DNA from: Neorhodopirellula pilleata
Lineage (GTDB): Bacteria; Planctomycetota; Planctomycetia; Pirellulales; Pirellulaceae
DNA length: 64,000 nucleotides
Assembly (NCBI RefSeq): GCF_007859915.1
Contig: NZ_SJPM01000001.1
Location: 1,085,086 to 1,149,085 of the forward strand
Direction: 5' to 3'
In this document: in pieces, positions 15,001 through 21,000 of the stretch
Layout of the letters: each line of letters starts with the position of its first letter
Numbering within the stretch: the stretch's first letter is position 1
The notes under the pieces: generated by a model
Told to the model about the DNA's origin: nothing
Database searches by the model: none
What the model saw: the letters and a program-made list of their open reading frames with translations, nothing else
Made by a program: the position numbers and the translations under genes

Positions 15001-18000
15001 GGGAAGTGTGGGCCGTGGTACGATCAGTTTGGATCCGGCTACCCGCTTGATCACATTCGTTCCGGCGGCCAACGTCTACGGCGAAGTCACCTTCGTGTAC
15101 GAAGTCACCGACAGTGGTATCGACGAAGACACCAACATTGACGAATCGAGCGTCAGTGATCCGGCGATCCGCGGTGATCGCAACGTGGCTCCGAAGACCT
15201 TCCAGATGACCTCGACGATCTTCGTCGAACCGGTCAATGATGCTCCGGTCGCCTACGACCGTCTGCGACGAGTCAACGAGGACACGACGTTGACGCTGGA
15301 TGCCGCTACGTTGCTCAGCGCCAGCCAATCGACGCCGTCTCAGATCGTCGTCAATTCGGCGGGCGTTCAGCTCCCTGACGCGGACGATCTCATCAATGGC
15401 GAGCTGTTGATCCTCAGTGCGACCAACGGACGACGAACTGCGATCGAGTTCAACACCAGTGGTGTGCCCTCGGTAGGCACTGACGGTGTCGTGCGTTTCA
15501 TCGCCGGGGAAACGGCGGCTGATCTCGCGCCTCGGCTGGAACAAGTTTTACGAACGCTCGGTTTCGGCGGAACTGCCGTCGGCGATCAAGTGCTATTCAA
15601 CGATGCTTCGAATATCTCCGCGCCAACGCGTCCGAGTTTGTTGAACATCAACCCGGCGACCCAAACCATTCGTCTTCCAGCCGGGACAGACCTACGCGAC
15701 GGCGAACGGATCACGTTGACCGAACCGAACGGCGATACTTTTGTATTCGAGTTCACAACGACCGGCAGTGTCGCTCAAAATGTGATCCCGGTCACTTTCA
15801 ACGCATTCGACACCTCCGAACAGATTTCGCAGTCGCTCGCATTGGCAATGTCCGATGCCGGCTTTGGAGCGATCGCTGACACGACCCTGATTACCCAATC
15901 TCGCGTCCAAGTCAACAACGCCATTTCGATCTCCAAGAGCCGTGCGACGTCGACGATCCAGTTGTTCGGAAACGAGGTTCAATTGCCATCAGGCTTGTCG
16001 TTGCAAAACGGCGAACAACTGATCATCAACAATATTGCTGGTGGTCAAACCATCGTTGAGTTCGGAACCGGTACCACCCCGAGCAATCCCAACTTCGTGT
16101 TTGTCAACTACTTATTGACGGACAATGCGTTGACCCTCATGGATCGCCTGGTCACGCAGTTGAACAGCGATCCCAATGCGGTGAACGTATCGGCCACGCC
16201 GATCACGTTGACGACATGGGATGTCGAGATCAAAGACTTCGCAGGTCTCGCGATCAATAACGCGAACTCCCTCATTCAGTTTAACGGAACGTCATTGGTA
16301 CTTCCGCCGAGCAACCAATTGATCGCGGGCGAAACGCTGACGTTCACCAATAATCTTGGTGAAACCACCGTTGTGGAATTCAACTTAACGGGAGTTCCAT
16401 CGGTCGGAACGGACATCGTCGTTGATTACGTTCCTGCGACCTCGGCAACCCAGATAACGACGGATCTGATCTCGGCACTGACCGGAGCCGGGATCGGGGC
16501 AAGACTTGAGGGGAACGACATTGGATTCGGGAATGTCCAGACGATCGCTCGTTCGAACGCTCCCAACGGTATCACGTTGGGCGGCACGGAGATCACCGTT
16601 CCCGGTGGGGGATTGTTGCTCGACGGGCAACGGTTGACCATCTCGGACCTAACGGGCGACTCCGTCACGATCGAATTCAATACCACCGGCAACGTGCCCG
16701 ATGGCGTCGATGCCGCCGTGTTCTTCACGCCGACCAGCGACGCGGCCTCGATTGCGATTACGCTTCAGGAACAACTCCGTTCGATCGGTCTGGGCGCTAT
16801 CGCCGACATCGGGGCGCTAGACGTTGCGCCGGGATTCGCGCGTGTGTCGTTGCAGATTGTCAATCAAGGCTTCGTCGGAGAACTGCCCGCCGCGCCGGGC
16901 AACTTCAGCGTCCTGCTTGATGATCCGTTTAACGAAGCAATCCAAACACCTGATCTGCGAATCGTTGCCGTAGGGGTTGGCGGCACTTCTCTGGACCTGC
17001 GAACCCAGGTTGGTCTGACCAGTGCAAACCTGTTCGACGCGGTCGGTGACGGAACCGAAGAAGAGCGAGTCGAGAAGCGACGAGCGGCGGGACTCCCTGG
17101 CGAAGCGGTCTTGATCACTCCGAACGGAGGTGTCTATCGATTCACGATTGCGACTGAAACGCTACCTTCAGGTGCGACACGTCGTTATTTCGATACGATC
17201 CAGTTCACCCCTGCGGCCGATTACAACGAGCAACTGCCGTTTACGCCACGCGAGCTTTTGACGTACACGATCGCCGATAACGGGCTGACGGAAGTCACTC
17301 CTGGTCCCGATCGAAATCTACCGGTTGCGTTTTCAGATGCACTGGCGCCGGGAACACTCACGATCGCCGTTGGTGCGATTAACGATGCCCCGACGTTTGA
17401 GAACAGTCAAGTCATCAATGTTCGCGAGCGAGACGACAATCTGACCGTCACTCAAACGCAGTTCATCACGTCGATCTTCGCCGGGCGTGCCGACGCCTTG
17501 GACGAATTGCAATCGCAGCAGATCGACTTTAGCCAGTTGATCTACGTCAGTGGCGATCCGACGATTCTCAACTCGACACCGGTCATCAATTACACACCCG
17601 GTGCGATCGACGGTTCTCTGACAATTTCGCCTGCCCCGGACCAAGTCGGACAAGTTGTTTATCGCTTCAACGCTTTTGAAGTCGATGACACCAATTCCAC
17701 CTCGCTGCCCGCGATGGTGACGATCAACGTGCGTCCGGTCAACGACATTCCGCGGATCAATGAGGACATCAATGGTCTGACCAATTGCGTGATCGCTACA
17801 GCGGACGCCGCCAATCTGACGTGCAACCAAGCGATCGCGGGACGCTTCACCGATGAAGGTTTCTCAGTCTCCGAAGGCATTGATACCAACGGCGACGGTT
17901 TCGAAGATCAGGCCACGATCCGGTACACCTTGCGTGAAGACAACACGCAACCGATCGACGGTGTCACTGGTGCGGTTCAAACAGGGAACTACTTCATTCC

Positions 18001-21000
18001 GTTGGACACAAACTTCCTGCGTACACACCAAGACTCATTACCGGCTTCGATCCGTGAAGCCATTTTCGTTGGTAGCTACAGCCGGATCGGTCTGCTTGAT
18101 ATCTATGATGTCGGCCCGGATAACGAGATGATCGGTGGACCCAATGTTTTCAATCCGACGGGTGGCCCTCAAGTCTTGGAACTGTTCGATTTCCCGGATC
18201 GCACCGCACTTCAAGGTACGCTCAATCGCGAGTTCGCCAACATCAACGGCGTGCCGACCTTCATCGGATTGTTGTACACACCACCGGTCGACTTCAATAA
18301 CACTAGCGGAGCCGTCGACCAATTTGCGTTTGTCGTTCGTGACGACTTCCCCGGTGACGGTGAGTCCTACTCGCTGCAAACCAACTCGTTGATCCAGGAC
18401 CGCAAGCAAGCCACTTCGATCGTTGAATTGAACCTCAACCCGGTCAACGATCGCCCCGAATTCTCGACCAACGACTTGGAGTTTGAAGTCGTCGAAGATG
18501 GCTCGCTACAAGTGATTAACTCGTTCGCCTTCGGCATTTCTGCGGGACCGAACTTGACGGCGTTCGATGAAGTCGATTTCCGCACCGGCCAAACGGTGAA
18601 CTTCACCGTGGCCAGCCTCGCGGACAACCCAGACGCGTTCGAACAATTTTTCACACTGTTCCCCACCGTCAGCCGCCAAGGGCAACTGCGGTATCAACCG
18701 GCACCGAACGTGTTCGGATCGTTTGAGTTCGTCGTCACGCTCAACGACAACGGCGAGGATGACCCTCAACCCGGCGAACCTGATTTCGGTGACAATAGCA
18801 TCCGAGGCGATTTGCAGTCGTCGATTCCGGTCACGCTGACGATTCATGTTCGCCCGATCAATGATCGACCGACGGTCACATCGCCATTGAGTCAACCGAG
18901 TGGCAAGCCTCTTTCATTCGAGATCACCGAAGACGGCACCGCTGATATTTTGGTCAACGACGACGGAACCAGTCCTGGTTTGCTCGACGTGTTCAACGTA
19001 GGTCCCGCCAACGAAGCCGGGCCGACGATTCCAGGTGGCAATCAAACGGTGTCGCTAACTGCACCGATCCCGTTGACGACCGCACAAGGCGGAACGTTGA
19101 CCCCGATCCGTGACCAAAACGGACAAATCATCCGATTCCAATACCGTCCTCGTCCGAACTACGTCGGCCCCGACAACTTCATCTACACGGTGACTGATAA
19201 TGGTGTGACGGTTCCGTTGGGTACCAACGGAACACCGGTCAGTGAACCCCAAATCGCAACTGGCACCGTCTCCTTCATGGTGTTGCCCGTCAACGACGCA
19301 CCTCAGTTCAGCGGTGGCGGCGATGTCTCCTCGCCCGAGGATTCCAATACCGGGCTCGGACGCGGTGTCGTATCGATTCCGAACTGGGCGACCAACGTCC
19401 AGGCGGGCCCTCCCGGTGCGAACGATGAAATTGGTTCGACCACGTCACCCGGCCAGGGACTCCAATTCGAGATTAATTCGGTAGGAGGCGACTCCGGTCT
19501 GTTCCTCGTACCGCCGACTGCCGTAGTCAATTCCGATGGCACCGCGACGCTGAACTATACAACGCGACCGGACTTCAACGGTTCGGCCGTGTTCACCGTG
19601 CGATTGCTCGATCAAGGACCGAACGATCCCGGCAATGGCGACCAAAACAATACGATTGCCAGGACGTTCACAATCACGATCGACCCGATAAACGATGCCC
19701 CGTCGTTCTCCACCGCCGGGATTGTGAATGTTTCGGAAGATCGCGGGCCGTTTACGACTCAGTGGATCACCAATGCATTGCCTGGTCCCGCAGTTCCCGG
19801 AGACGAAAACTTGCAGACGATTTCCTACACGGTAACTCCGGTAGGTAACTCCGATCGCAATCTGTTCACTTCTGCGGGTCAACCATCGATCAACAACTCG
19901 GGAGTACTTGCGTTCACGCCGGCAGCCAACGCCAATGGTACGGCACAGTTCCGCGTCGTCGCGACGGATTCCGGAGGCGCATCAAGCAGCCAAGTGACGT
20001 TGCAAATCAACGTGCAGGCGGTAAACGATCTCCCACAACCGGTTGGAGATCTGATCACCACCAACAACGCGGGCACCCCGTTGACCGAAGACGATGTGCT
20101 GACGCTGACTCCGGCACAGCTTCTGGCAAACGATGTCGACATCGATCTGAACGATACGATTCCTGACGAACTACAACTCTACTTTGGTCCTCTGCAGTTG
20201 AACGTGCCGGCAATTGGTGCCGACATCGTCAACGGCAGCGTCTTGGTCATCTCGAATACCAACGGCAGTCCGACCACGTTCCAGTTCTCGTCTCGAACGA
20301 ATCCGTTCGCGAACATCCGTCCCGGTGCGATCGTAGTTCCATTCGGATCGACTGATTCCTCCGCCCAGTTGGCAACAGCGATCGTCAATGCGATCAACGG
20401 ATCCAATGTCGGATTCGCAGCGACCATTCAAAATGAAACGCAGATTTCGTTAGGCCAAGTCGCCTACGACAGGATCAACACGACCGGCGTCGCCGGGTTC
20501 ACAGGGGTTGCGTCCAGCGGAATTCAATTGGCCAACCAGGTTCAACGGTCACAGCGGGGCGCCGTGGTTTCGTTCAACCCGAACACCCGCTTGGTCACCT
20601 ACGATCCCACCGAATCGCGAGAACTTCAATCGTTACGTCCCGATTCGCCGGTGATCAGCGACTCGTTCAGCTATGCGGTCACCGACCGTGCCGGAAGGGC
20701 TCAAGACCCAGTTCGCTTCAGCAACAGTGTACTCGTCACCTTGAACGTCAGAGGCGTTAACGACGCCCCGATCGTTCGACCCGATACACCAACACTCAGC
20801 GCGACCGGCCCGACCACGATCGACGTGTTGGCCAACGATGAAGACATCGATGGGATCATTCGTCGCGATACCGTCGCCATCACCAGCCTGCCTTCGTTCG
20901 GAAGCGTGAGTGTGAATGACGACGGGACAGTGGTCTATTCTCCGTTCACCAACTTCCCTGGAATGGATGAATTCCGATACCGGGTGCTCGATGATCGCGG

